From Paludibacteraceae bacterium (GTDB lineage Bacteria > Bacteroidota > Bacteroidia > Bacteroidales > Paludibacteraceae): a stretch of DNA of 64,000 bases. The stretch lies in assembly GCA_024693065.1 (NCBI GenBank), contig JAILLP010000013.1, forward strand, positions 124,001 to 188,000, given 5' to 3'. Below are positions 24,406-33,592 of this stretch, piece after piece (the stretch's first letter is position 1; each line of letters begins with the position of its first letter). The translations under genes were made by a program, and so were the position numbers. The notes under the pieces are model-generated. The model saw only the letters and a program-made list of their open reading frames with translations. It did no database searches and had not been told where the DNA came from.

Positions 24406-25698
24406 TCACCTCCCCCTCAGACGCATCACGGTCCATGACTTCCTTCCCGCATTGGCGGTTAATTCCTTAAACTCCTCCCACTCCTCATCGGCTAGGACCG
24501 TCGTGTACGTTTTAGGCGGCAATTGCGCAATCTGATCTTTGCTCCTATCAATGCGCTCCTGCGTCGCAGGATGATCAGAGAAGAAACCTATATCATCGAT
24601 GATGGATCCGCTCAACAACTTGTTCATGAAAGATGTGAAACCGGAAGGATCGATGTCCGCATTGTACAAATACCTGACGGACAAAGTATCTGCCTGACGT
24701 TCCGCCTTTCGACTCAAATGATTGGTGGTCATCTTCGTCATAATGGAGGAAGTGTTCCCGAATAAGGTGGAAAATAACACACTGATACCCACATTCTTTT
24801 TCACGGACTTCTTCACGTGGTCACATTCGATATGCCCTAACTCATGCCCTATAACGGCGAGCAGTTCGTTCTCCGTATCACAAGTTTCGACCAGCTTCGA
24901 GAAAACAACCAAATTCCTTTCACAGTAGGCAAACGCATTGACCTGGTTACTCTTCACCAAATAGACATTCACGCTATCGATACCGTTTTTCTCACAGATA
25001 TGGTTCACGCACCTGCGCAAAGTATTCGTAGCCTTGTCCTCGTCCACCTCGTTTCCATTCACATAACGGTCGTAGATGGACTCCTCAATGAGCGGATAAA
25101 GCGACAGGTCAGGGTACTTGTAATCCTTTCGGGAGATACCATAGGAAACAAGCAGGAACGCAAAAACCAGCGAAGCTACGGAAATAATCGTATCACGTAC
25201 AAGTTTGGGTTTGGCCTCTTGCGCCAACTGCTCATAGACAGGAGCCGCAGGCACCCAAGACCGTTGCCATACATCCCAGGATTTTTTCGCACACAAAAGA
25301 TGACACAAAGGAGAAATGATAACCCAATTCACATCTTTGTTCTTCTTTACCTTAAGGCAACAAATAATGGATAATACGATCTCCGCCACGTTGAGGACAC
25401 CCGCCAGGATATAGTAAGCGATGAGACAAGCGTTCAGCTGCCACTCGTCCCACAGTATTTGCCATACGGAATACCAAGTGAATGAGTTGATGAAAAAAAG
25501 CGGCAACTGGGAGACGAAGGCATTCATACTATGCCACCTAGTGATGTATGTGGATTTCCGTCTCCGGAAGTAATAGATGATGTTCGCTATCAAATTGATG
25601 ATAGGGATAGGCATCGTTGTGGCAAAAACCGCCAACGACATCAAATAACCGTTTACTGCCGACTCTTTTTCAGTCTCACTTAACTTATATGCGTCCAT
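24406..25698 (-). CDS. M48 family membrane metallopeptidase with DUF4870-like N-terminus
   Basis: Membrane protein of 430 residues. The N-terminal 150 residues contain four hydrophobic helices resembling DUF4870/Tic20-like domains. A further membrane helix near residue 175 precedes an M48 peptidase domain with the zinc motif HELGH (His285, Glu286, His289) and a likely third ligand in SRKAERQADTLSVRYL. M48 enzymes such as HtpX and BepA degrade damaged membrane or outer-membrane proteins. Location of the peptidase domain (periplasm or cytosol) cannot be settled. It overlaps the DUF2752 gene by 14 bases. Confidence 0.85.
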   Translation of the reverse strand: MDAYKLSETEKESAVNGYLMSLAVFATTMPIPIINLIANIIYYFRRRKSTYITRWHSMNAFVSQLPLFFINSFTWYSVWQILWDEWQLNACLIAYYILAGVLNVAEIVLSIICCLKVKKNKDVNWVIISPLCHLLCAKKSWDVWQRSWVPAAPVYEQLAQEAKPKLVRDTIISVASLVFAFLLVSYGISRKDYKYPDLSLYPLIEESIYDRYVNGNEVDEDKATNTLRRCVNHICEKNGIDSVNVYLVKSNQVNAFAYCERNLVVFSKLVETCDTENELLAVIGHELGHIECDHVKKSVKKNVGISVLFSTLFGNTSSIMTKMTTNHLSRKAERQADTLSVRYLYNADIDPSGFTSFMNKLLSGSIIDDIGFFSDHPATQERIDRSKDQIAQLPPKTYTTVLADEEWEEFKELTANAGRKSWTVMRLRGR

Positions 25699-26101
25699 AC
25701 AATGATCGTATTATCAAATAAATCCATTCTACCGCAATGACACCCAACAGCGCCCAAGTCCATTTGCTCTTTGTGAAATTAGCCTCGAAAGCGCACCATA
25801 ACTCATAACACCTGTCCGCCTTCAACAATAGGAGGAAGGGGGACAAGAGCAGGACCGGTAGCGCAAGAAGGACCATCGGATTCATGCTCACGGCCGAAAC
25901 GAACTCTCCCTTCAACATCAAAAGGATGGAGGAGGTCAGTCCGCATCCTGGACATGGCAAAGTGGTAAGCCTACGGAACGGGCAAACAATGAAGCCTTCC
26001 CCCTCTTCGAGCATCATGTTAATCGCCAACCAGACATAGGCGGTCAGCAACAAGGCGACCGAAAAAAAGAGAAAGCCACGTTTTGTCTTGAAAGAGCCCA
26101 A
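25685..26101 (-). CDS. DUF2752 membrane protein
   Basis: Inner-membrane protein of 138 residues with three hydrophobic helices. The DUF2752 signature is CPFRRLTTLPCPGCGLTSSILLMLKGEF at about residues 40-67. Function is unknown. It lies between the TM2 gene (27 bases upstream) and the M48 peptidase gene (overlapping), so the three form one operon; DUF2752 genes commonly sit beside TM2/DUF4870-type genes. Confidence 0.85.
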   Translation of the reverse strand: MGSFKTKRGFLFFSVALLLTAYVWLAINMMLEEGEGFIVCPFRRLTTLPCPGCGLTSSILLMLKGEFVSAVSMNPMVLLALPVLLLSPFLLLLKADRCYELWCAFEANFTKSKWTWALLGVIAVEWIYLIIRSLYGRI

Positions 26102-26128
26102 TGTTACGCTGACTTACCGACGAGGTGT

Positions 26129-26728
26129 TTACTCGTCATTCTTCGTATAATCGGCATATCCTTTAGGAGCATATGCGGAATAATCTGACTTAGGGGCGTA
26201 ATCGTAAGGATTCTCCTCACCCGGTGCATGGGAATTAGACGATTGATCAGGCAAGTTTTTGATATCCTCCCCATAGTTTGATCCTTGCGAAGAATATTGG
26301 CTTTGGGAATTTACACGAGAATCATCAACATAGTCTGTAGGATTCTTCGGACGGGAATCCTGAGAAGGTCTATCCGTTTTAGTTGAATACATGTTGATCA
26401 GATCGATGATCTTATTCGCATTGTAAGCCCTTGTCTCGCCCATAATAAGGAATAGGTCGACGATTGCCCATATGCCACCACCGCCACACGTCAGCAACTT
26501 GCAGATTCCAAGACCAGTTTGTCCTAAAGTGAAACGGTCGATTCCCAACGCACCACCCGCCAAAGAAACCAACAACATATGCAACGGTTTCTTGAAATCC
26601 GCGCCCAAAATGAGCGCTGCCTTTTCGTCCGGAACCATCTCCATGCCTTCTGCGATTCTTGGCAAATGAAACTCATCAAAACAGCCCGAATTGTGGGCTA
26701 GAAAAAGGGATATCCAATCTTTATTCAT
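26129..26728 (-). CDS. TM2 domain-containing protein
   Basis: Protein of 199 residues. The TM2 domain spans about residues 45-110: KPLHMLLVSLAGGALGIDRFTLGQTGLGICKLLTCGGGGIWAIVDLFLI, two helices with a short connecting loop. The C-terminal 85 residues are a low-complexity Ser/Asn/Tyr/Pro-rich tail. It is the first gene of the TM2 - DUF2752 - M48 operon. Role unknown. Confidence 0.88.
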   Translation of the reverse strand: MNKDWISLFLAHNSGCFDEFHLPRIAEGMEMVPDEKAALILGADFKKPLHMLLVSLAGGALGIDRFTLGQTGLGICKLLTCGGGGIWAIVDLFLIMGETRAYNANKIIDLINMYSTKTDRPSQDSRPKNPTDYVDDSRVNSQSQYSSQGSNYGEDIKNLPDQSSNSHAPGEENPYDYAPKSDYSAYAPKGYADYTKNDE

Positions 26729-26788
26729 ATAAAAACACGCTTAAAATTTTCAAACATATGCGGGGAACATATCCCACAATAAATCTCA

Positions 26789-26796
26789 CAAAGATA
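26789..26796 (-). promoter_or_regulatory. -7 promoter box of the TM2 operon
   Basis: The minus strand reads TATCTTTG, about 60 bases upstream of the TM2 gene. Between it and 26909 there is also a small hairpin, AATCGTC-AAAC-GACGATT at 26844-26861, a possible end point for the upstream alpha-2-macroglobulin transcript. Confidence 0.55.
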
Positions 26797-26908
26797 ATAT
26801 TTCCCAGCATCAATATGATTAGACGATCAAATAAAATCGTCACAATCGTCAAACGACGATTTTAAGGGAAGGAGAGGACCGTCACCAAGGGCAGTCCCCT
26901 CCTGCATT

Positions 26909-29900
26909 CTATTTGTCGACAACAGTCCAGAAGCCAAGGTTCCTTGCGCTGATATCGTTATCGTACATCGAGCTACACAAGAAGCCTGGTGCGAAATACC
27001 TACCGATAAACGAAGCGTGCAACTTAACGGTGAACGTCCTCGTTTGGCGAGGAGCAAGGGAGAAGTAAGTCATCACACGGTCGTCGCGGACATCCTTGTA
27101 ATTATAATTTCCGGATTCGTCCGAAGAACCAGAGAGTCGTTCGTTCTGAATCTCCCAACCGGATGGGAAGACTTGCGTCAGAGCCACCTCCTTGTACGTG
27201 TCGTACGAAGAGACATTGCTGACACTCACCTTCACCTTGAAGTCCATACCCTGCGTCAAACGGCTCACGTCTATCGAAGAACCATCCATATCAGTGTAGG
27301 ACACCTTCATGGTAAGGCCGTTCTCAAATGCCCCACCTGCGTTCTCCATCGGAATACCCGACACAACCACAGAGGCAAACAATGTATTGGCTCCGTTATT
27401 CTTAATCTTCAGGGATTGTTGTCCCGTTCCCTTCACCTCAAGAGACTTTTTCACAACATTATCACTGGAGTTGAAGGCAATAGATTTGCCGTCCTTGATA
27501 CATGCCGCATTGACATTCCCTTCCTTAAACTGCTTAGCATAATGTGAGAAGGCCACAAGAACCTGCGCCAACTCCTGGGTGCTGTATTGCTTACCTGTTC
27601 CGAGTTGCTCGGACATTTTCTTCAACAATGCGAAAGTCGACGCCTTGTCCGAACCAATCAGCGTCATAGCATCCAAGATCAATGCCCTATCTCTCAGACT
27701 CGATCCGAAAGTGATATTGCTATGGGAATAGTTACGCACATCCGTGCTCAGGGAAGCACACAGATTCTTTGCGATATCCTTCTTCCCGCACAATGCGTAA
27801 GCGGCAGCCAAGCGCCATTTGGAGACATTATCCAACGTCTTGTCCTTCAATCTGTTCATAGCACTCAGATCAGCCCTTCCAGCAAGCGCCAAGGTGTAAA
27901 GGCGATAGGCCTGAACCAATGTGTTATCGCTATTCTCCTTGTACGTCCACGAGGAAGCCTCCCGCTTTTGGTAAGCCAAGAAGTTATTGATCACGCTGTT
28001 CGACACATCGAAGCCATGGTTCTTTGCCTCCAGGAGGAAGTGACCCGCATAGGTGGTCACCCATGGATAGTCGTAACTGCCACCCATCCAATAAGAGAAC
28101 GCACCGCTACCCATCTGCATCTGACTCAGCTTAAACACTGCCTCCCTCACATGTTGGTCACACTCCATCTTTTCCTGGGAGTTCATCTCGATAATGCCAG
28201 GCAACAACAATTGAGGGAAGGCCTTGGAAGTGGTCTGCTCCGCACAACCATGAGGATAACCGATTAAGTACTCCAAACTACGTCCCAAATCCAAGGAAGG
28301 CAAAGAACTGATCTCAACTATCAACTGGTTAGTGTTATCCATACCGAACAGATCGTAAGGGCACTCCACCTCCCGATTCCCAGGAATCTCGAACATCTTG
28401 CTCTTCTGTATGCGCTCGTTCGGGTTACGGACTTCCAAATTAATCTCACTCTTCACGTTGTTGGTGCCGTCAGTGGCGGTGATGGTGATCTTATTCGTTC
28501 CGATGACAGGTTTCGCCTTCAGTTTGAAGGTGAGAATCTTGTCTTCGTTCGCATTGAAACTCTCTTGGATTGATGACCGACCCACAACATCCGCCTTATC
28601 GCCTGCGGAGATTGAGAGCGTCACATTCTTCTTGCCACCATCCATAGCGAAGACATTCACCGGAATGGAGAACTCCTCATTAGGACCAATGACGCGCGGC
28701 GCCGTTGGCAGTATCATCAACGGTTTCGTCACTTTGACCGCCTTCTCCGCATTTCCGTAGGCAGTCTTGTTACCAGCAACCACCATGACACGGACGGAGC
28801 CGAAGTAGGTAGGCAACTTCACTTTATGTTTCTTAGTCTCGCCTTTCTTCAACGAAACAGGTCCGTAGAATCGAACGACAGGCTCGAAGCGTTTATTCAT
28901 ACCATCACGATTCAAAGCTTGGTCACCACCGATGGCCAACACCTGCTCAATCTTTCCACCATATGCTCCGATGACCCAATCATACATATCCCAAGTATTG
29001 ACGCCAAGGGCTTCTCGTTTGAAGAACTCATCATGGGCATTCGGTGTCTTGAAGTTCGTGAGATCCAACAGACCCTCGTCCACGATAGCCAACGTATAGC
29101 ACATCTCCTTGCCGTCCTTCTCACTAACGGCCACTTCAAACTCCTTGTCAGACTCCACTTTGTCATCCATCTTGATGATAGGAGTAAGGCGGCTGTCCGA
29201 ACTCTCCACCATGAAGTTCTTCACGCCATACATTCTGATAGGAAGGTCATTCTCCGTCTTGTTATACGGCTGGAGCAAATTCACATAGACATAAGCGTTC
29301 GGCAACATTTCAGGCGTCACATCCAATTCTACGACAGTATTGCCCGACTGAGCCTCCACCCACTTCGAAGTGAGCACCCTGGAACGATTCTCCACCGTAA
29401 CCAAGAGGCGGCCCTTCTCAGGCGTAGGAACTGTCACCTTCACCTTATCCCCAACAATATAAGTCTCCTTGTCCAATTTGAAAGTGAGCAGTGTGGCGGC
29501 GGTAGAACCATCGCTCTGCGCGCGTGAATACCAGTTCTCCCAATCGAAGAAGATCACGCTGCCGACTTCATGTCCATTCTTACCATCTTTAACGACAAGC
29601 AGATAGCGTCCCCAATCTTTGTCAGGCACATTGACGGTAACCATAGCCTTCCCATCAGTCACACGGATGTTCTTTTTCTCGAAATAAGGAGTGCGGGAAC
29701 TGCTCTCAGAATAGTACGCATCCGAATTTTCATTGGAATCCCACCACCAGTGCCATTTTAACTTATACAACTTGAAGGAGATGCCGTCTCCACTGATCGG
29801 TTTCCCGTTCTCGTCCAATAACACAATAGGGAATGTTTGGTCACGGTTCGTGAACACATACTTATAATCAGATTTGATAGGGTATTTAACTCCCACATAA

Positions 29901-32458
29901 CGGGAATATGTGGACAACGGAATATTCTTGTAATTTACACTGTTGTCACCTGTTCCCTCGTCCACTCTCGTGGTGAACGTAGCCTGCAACATTCCTGGTG
30001 CGTTCGTCAACTCAGGGATGTGGATGAACCCGCTCGCATCACCAGCCTCATCTGTCTCGCCCTCGAACACCGTGCTCTCCTCGCTCATAAACTCATTAGC
30101 GGAAGGAGACTCAAAAAGATAATCGGAGTACTTAGGGAACGGATTAGGATTACGGCGGTATCTCATCGTGACGCTCACGTTCTTACCTGCGGCACGTCCA
30201 CCATGCAACCACTCGGAATGAACAGAGATTTGCTCAGACACACCAGAAGAGAGTACGTCGTTATTGGTAGTCAACTGCACCTTCATCCTATTAGGTTTTA
30301 CCGTCTCCACGGTCAAGTTCTTTTGGAAAGTGGAGCCTCCGATAGAGAAGGAGATATGCCAACTACCCGTTTGATCGTCCACCGAAGTAGGAATCCTAAA
30401 ACTATAGATGCAATTGGAAGGATCATACTTTTGGACCATATGCGCATAACGCTGTCCGCGAGGAGTCTTCAGGTCCATCGTGATCGGATGCCCAGCAGGA
30501 AGCGTAGCATCCGCATCCTGCAACATCAAGGAGATATTCAACGTATCTCCTGGGCGCCATACGCCGCGCTCGCCATAAATATAGCCCTTCACACCCTTCG
30601 AGGCCTTCACACCACTCACATCGAAAGAGGAAAGCGACAACGCCACATTATCACGCACACGGAGGTAACCCATACGGCCATCCTTCTCCACCACAATGAA
30701 GGAAGGTGACCTTGAGAGTCTCTTTTTCACGAAACCGTCCTTGTCCGTCTCGTCCTCATCGATAAACTGCATTTGATAGTCGTAGAACTTCACGACCACA
30801 CCGCTCTCAGGCATGGCGGTGAGGATATTCGTCACGATGACGTCAAAGATATTGCTCTTTCCTCCCTTCGCCGTGATACCGAAATTAGAGACAAAGATGT
30901 TCGTCGCCACTCTTCTTGAACTCTCCAGATAGTAAGTGATCTTAGAAGGGTCATCTCGTTCATCCCACACGTAGGCATAGTCACCCGAATAGCTATATCC
31001 CTCATCGTAGTAATCCCAATAGTAGCTATCTGAACCATTGTCTTCAATACCCTCGACACCACTATAGTCATGATCGATATCGTTGATGGAATCCGTTATT
31101 TCGCAAGGATAGGTGGAATATGCCCTCTTGAAGGAGAAAATGACGCGGTACATAGCCCCCGGATCTTCCTTCGACAATTGTGAGAGATCCAAGGAGTAGG
31201 TCCTCCATTGGGAGTAGCCAGAGGCATTATCCGCCTCCAAATCGATTTTCTTTTGGAACAATAGGCGGGCGGTACGTTTCAAGTCACTATTGTTGCCCTC
31301 GTTCATATTATTCGTCTGCAGGTATTGCAACATATTGTTCTCAAAGATCTTAATCACGCTAACATCCACGGATTTCAGATTAACAGCCTGGAACGGCAAT
31401 ATGGCTTTCTCCGAAGATGGAAGGATTACACCTTCCTTGACCAGTCTCACCGCAGGTTTTAAGCTAGAAAAACAGAAGTTCAGCACGGTGTCACGCTCAA
31501 CCTTTTCACCATCGACACTCAGCAAGCCCGAATAGACACGTAACCGACTCTCCTGGAAAGTTACCTTCTCAGGGAAGATCTTCAGCACATTTCCCTCACG
31601 CATGTAGGAAACATTTCCCTCACTGACATTCACGTATGTTCGCCACTCCTGATTCGGGCGGATGGATTTACTGAAGAAGAGTTTCAGATAGGCTTGCTCG
31701 CCATTCACCACTTGCAGGTTAGTCACCTTCATGCCTGCGACATAAGGGATCTCGATATCGATCTTATCTTTTGTGTCGCAGCTAATTTTCTTTCCGTCCC
31801 ATTCCAATGTCAGTTTTATGTCCTTCTTGATGTTCTTGCCGAATCCCTTAACAGTGAACGCATATTGGGGATTGTAGTCGGAAACCGCCTCGACCCAGTC
31901 TATGTCCAACGTCTTCTTCGTCGGCTCCTTCATCTGGGCGGAGAAGCAACTCTGCACGTCCGCCACATCCTCCTTGTCATTCAGGGCGACAGTACCTGAG
32001 ATAAAATACTCGCCTTCATCATCCATCTGAGGCTCATCATAGGTTACATGTATGTCCTGCTTCACCACCTCAATAGGGAAGACGAACTGGCTGAATTCTT
32101 TTCGTCCATTCAATTCGGCCACCTTGCCCAATTCAAAGGTGACTTGGTATTCCTTTTCCCTCTCTAGCAGACTGGATGGCTGGAATTCAAGGGTCCTATT
32201 GTCTATCCAGTAGGTGGCACCCTCCACCTTCGGACTCAATGAGAAGAGATTCATCTCCTCACGCTGACCTGGCTTAGCCTTCTCGGAAGGGTGAGCCAAT
32301 ACAATTCGGATAGCCGCATGACGGGATATCTTACTCTGTGGATAACTGCTGATGAACTCCATGAACTGGGAGTCGTCAGAGACAACCGCTTTTTTGCCAC
32401 ATCCTGTGGATATGACGGCCAAAAGCATAGCCAAAAACAACCTGATAAATCGCCTCAT
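26909..32458 (-). CDS. Bacterial alpha-2-macroglobulin family lipoprotein
   Basis: Very large periplasmic or surface lipoprotein of 1849 residues (lipobox STGC, Cys20), of the bacterial alpha-2-macroglobulin family that traps proteases. In order it has N-terminal macroglobulin-like domains (MG1-MG2, including the block GYIYGERGVWRPGDTL near residue 620), bait-type and MG7-like regions, the A2M domain (TYFGSVRVMVVAGN near 1220) and the thioester motif YPHGCAEQ with Cys1405, which is intact. Helices of the thioester domain and a C-terminal beta domain follow. An Asp/Tyr-rich insert (about 455-500) is unusual. It lies 29 bases after a DUF3256 gene and is co-transcribed. Usual partner PbpC is absent here. 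Confidence 0.93.
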   Translation of the reverse strand: MRRFIRLFLAMLLAVISTGCGKKAVVSDDSQFMEFISSYPQSKISRHAAIRIVLAHPSEKAKPGQREEMNLFSLSPKVEGATYWIDNRTLEFQPSSLLEREKEYQVTFELGKVAELNGRKEFSQFVFPIEVVKQDIHVTYDEPQMDDEGEYFISGTVALNDKEDVADVQSCFSAQMKEPTKKTLDIDWVEAVSDYNPQYAFTVKGFGKNIKKDIKLTLEWDGKKISCDTKDKIDIEIPYVAGMKVTNLQVVNGEQAYLKLFFSKSIRPNQEWRTYVNVSEGNVSYMREGNVLKIFPEKVTFQESRLRVYSGLLSVDGEKVERDTVLNFCFSSLKPAVRLVKEGVILPSSEKAILPFQAVNLKSVDVSVIKIFENNMLQYLQTNNMNEGNNSDLKRTARLLFQKKIDLEADNASGYSQWRTYSLDLSQLSKEDPGAMYRVIFSFKRAYSTYPCEITDSINDIDHDYSGVEGIEDNGSDSYYWDYYDEGYSYSGDYAYVWDERDDPSKITYYLESSRRVATNIFVSNFGITAKGGKSNIFDVIVTNILTAMPESGVVVKFYDYQMQFIDEDETDKDGFVKKRLSRSPSFIVVEKDGRMGYLRVRDNVALSLSSFDVSGVKASKGVKGYIYGERGVWRPGDTLNISLMLQDADATLPAGHPITMDLKTPRGQRYAHMVQKYDPSNCIYSFRIPTSVDDQTGSWHISFSIGGSTFQKNLTVETVKPNRMKVQLTTNNDVLSSGVSEQISVHSEWLHGGRAAGKNVSVTMRYRRNPNPFPKYSDYLFESPSANEFMSEESTVFEGETDEAGDASGFIHIPELTNAPGMLQATFTTRVDEGTGDNSVNYKNIPLSTYSRYVGVKYPIKSDYKYVFTNRDQTFPIVLLDENGKPISGDGISFKLYKLKWHWWWDSNENSDAYYSESSSRTPYFEKKNIRVTDGKAMVTVNVPDKDWGRYLLVVKDGKNGHEVGSVIFFDWENWYSRAQSDGSTAATLLTFKLDKETYIVGDKVKVTVPTPEKGRLLVTVENRSRVLTSKWVEAQSGNTVVELDVTPEMLPNAYVYVNLLQPYNKTENDLPIRMYGVKNFMVESSDSRLTPIIKMDDKVESDKEFEVAVSEKDGKEMCYTLAIVDEGLLDLTNFKTPNAHDEFFKREALGVNTWDMYDWVIGAYGGKIEQVLAIGGDQALNRDGMNKRFEPVVRFYGPVSLKKGETKKHKVKLPTYFGSVRVMVVAGNKTAYGNAEKAVKVTKPLMILPTAPRVIGPNEEFSIPVNVFAMDGGKKNVTLSISAGDKADVVGRSSIQESFNANEDKILTFKLKAKPVIGTNKITITATDGTNNVKSEINLEVRNPNERIQKSKMFEIPGNREVECPYDLFGMDNTNQLIVEISSLPSLDLGRSLEYLIGYPHGCAEQTTSKAFPQLLLPGIIEMNSQEKMECDQHVREAVFKLSQMQMGSGAFSYWMGGSYDYPWVTTYAGHFLLEAKNHGFDVSNSVINNFLAYQKREASSWTYKENSDNTLVQAYRLYTLALAGRADLSAMNRLKDKTLDNVSKWRLAAAYALCGKKDIAKNLCASLSTDVRNYSHSNITFGSSLRDRALILDAMTLIGSDKASTFALLKKMSEQLGTGKQYSTQELAQVLVAFSHYAKQFKEGNVNAACIKDGKSIAFNSSDNVVKKSLEVKGTGQQSLKIKNNGANTLFASVVVSGIPMENAGGAFENGLTMKVSYTDMDGSSIDVSRLTQGMDFKVKVSVSNVSSYDTYKEVALTQVFPSGWEIQNERLSGSSDESGNYNYKDVRDDRVMTYFSLAPRQTRTFTVKLHASFIGRYFAPGFLCSSMYDNDISARNLGFWTVVDK

Positions 32459-32487
32459 AAAAATATATTTTAAATTATTTATTTCGA

Positions 32488-33156
32488 CTAATGTGCCCCG
32501 TTGAACCGTTCATCGCGCTTGATCGCCACGATTCTGAACTTCCCATCGATGGGCAACAACGACAACCTGTTTCCTTTGAAGTATTTGGAATAAAGTTTTT
32601 TCCGCTCTTTCTCAAGATAACGCTCCGTGTCGCAGTATATATGCACGCTATCCCCTCTGCTGAACTCACAGTGAAGGAAAGTCATCTCGAAACGACCCGC
32701 CAGCGAGTCCGCATCCATACCATCCGCCATCAAGGAATCTCGGTCGAAAAACTCGGAAATCTTTATCTCAGGGAACTCGACCGCCTTATTCCCCACGGTC
32801 TGCACACGCCACCATCCGTCACACATCGTACCACAAACCCATGAACTGAACCCATACACGGATAGGGAATCCTCTATTTTCCATAACTTGGCGGAGGTAT
32901 AACCCTGACTGGAGGTTTGAAACAATGCGTAGTTGTTCTCTTCATAATCCAACAACCGGCACGTATCACGATAGAGACTGACCACCTTGCTCTCTCCTTT
33001 CGTCTCCTTGTAGGAACTCAGCAACTGGCTTAACATATCCACCTTCAGCTGCGTAGACGACGGAATCATACGAGACATGTAGTTCTCCAATGTCTGGGCG
33101 TCACACAAACATAACGACAGACCTAATCCGACACAAAAAAACAACAAACGTTTCAT
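32488..33156 (-). CDS. DUF3256 family secreted protein
   Basis: Protein of 222 residues with a signal peptide starting at the ATG ending at 33156 (MKRLLFFCVGLGLSLCLCDA). The body shows the DUF3256 pattern: IEDSLSVYGFSSWVCGTMCDGWW-like core with two cysteines, preceded by LENYMSRMIPSSTQLKVDML. Periplasmic location is expected. It leads the operon with the alpha-2-macroglobulin gene. Function is unknown. Confidence 0.82.
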   Translation of the reverse strand: MKRLLFFCVGLGLSLCLCDAQTLENYMSRMIPSSTQLKVDMLSQLLSSYKETKGESKVVSLYRDTCRLLDYEENNYALFQTSSQGYTSAKLWKIEDSLSVYGFSSWVCGTMCDGWWRVQTVGNKAVEFPEIKISEFFDRDSLMADGMDADSLAGRFEMTFLHCEFSRGDSVHIYCDTERYLEKERKKLYSKYFKGNRLSLLPIDGKFRIVAIKRDERFNGAH

Positions 33157-33192
33157 TAACACTCTCCTCTTCTCCAAATTTGCATTTACCAA

Positions 33193-33592
33193 TATCCCAT
33201 AAGGTTTTTTACAACATTAGAATTACAAATATAAAAAAAACGATTCAAACCATCAAGACGAAAAGGGTAGAAATGCGTCGAAAAACCACGGCATTCTCAC
33301 CCATCCATTCCAAGTTTTATTTTGGCCATTCAGGGGTCGAAATGATTGGGGCTAAACACTGGGCACTTCCTCCCGAAAAAACAACCCGGCAGCATCCTCC
33401 GTAGGATTAAACCACTAAGTATTAATCGAAACCATCACTCCGGAAACACTCAACTTGTTCGGAAGGGGAAAGTCGCCTAAATAAACGGGACTTGAACATG
33501 TACGGAATTTTTTATTGCTTTATTTTTGCTATATATTGATACAATTTGTATTTTAGCAAGCAAAACATACTAGAAAACATATTAATGATATC
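33193..33592. promoter_or_regulatory. Divergent intergenic region with two promoter boxes
   Basis: A minus-strand TATATTTG at 33226-33233 serves the DUF3256 operon, and a plus-strand TATTTTTG at 33521-33528 serves the VWA gene. Between them (33240-33500) I see no gene or clear structure. Confidence 0.55.
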
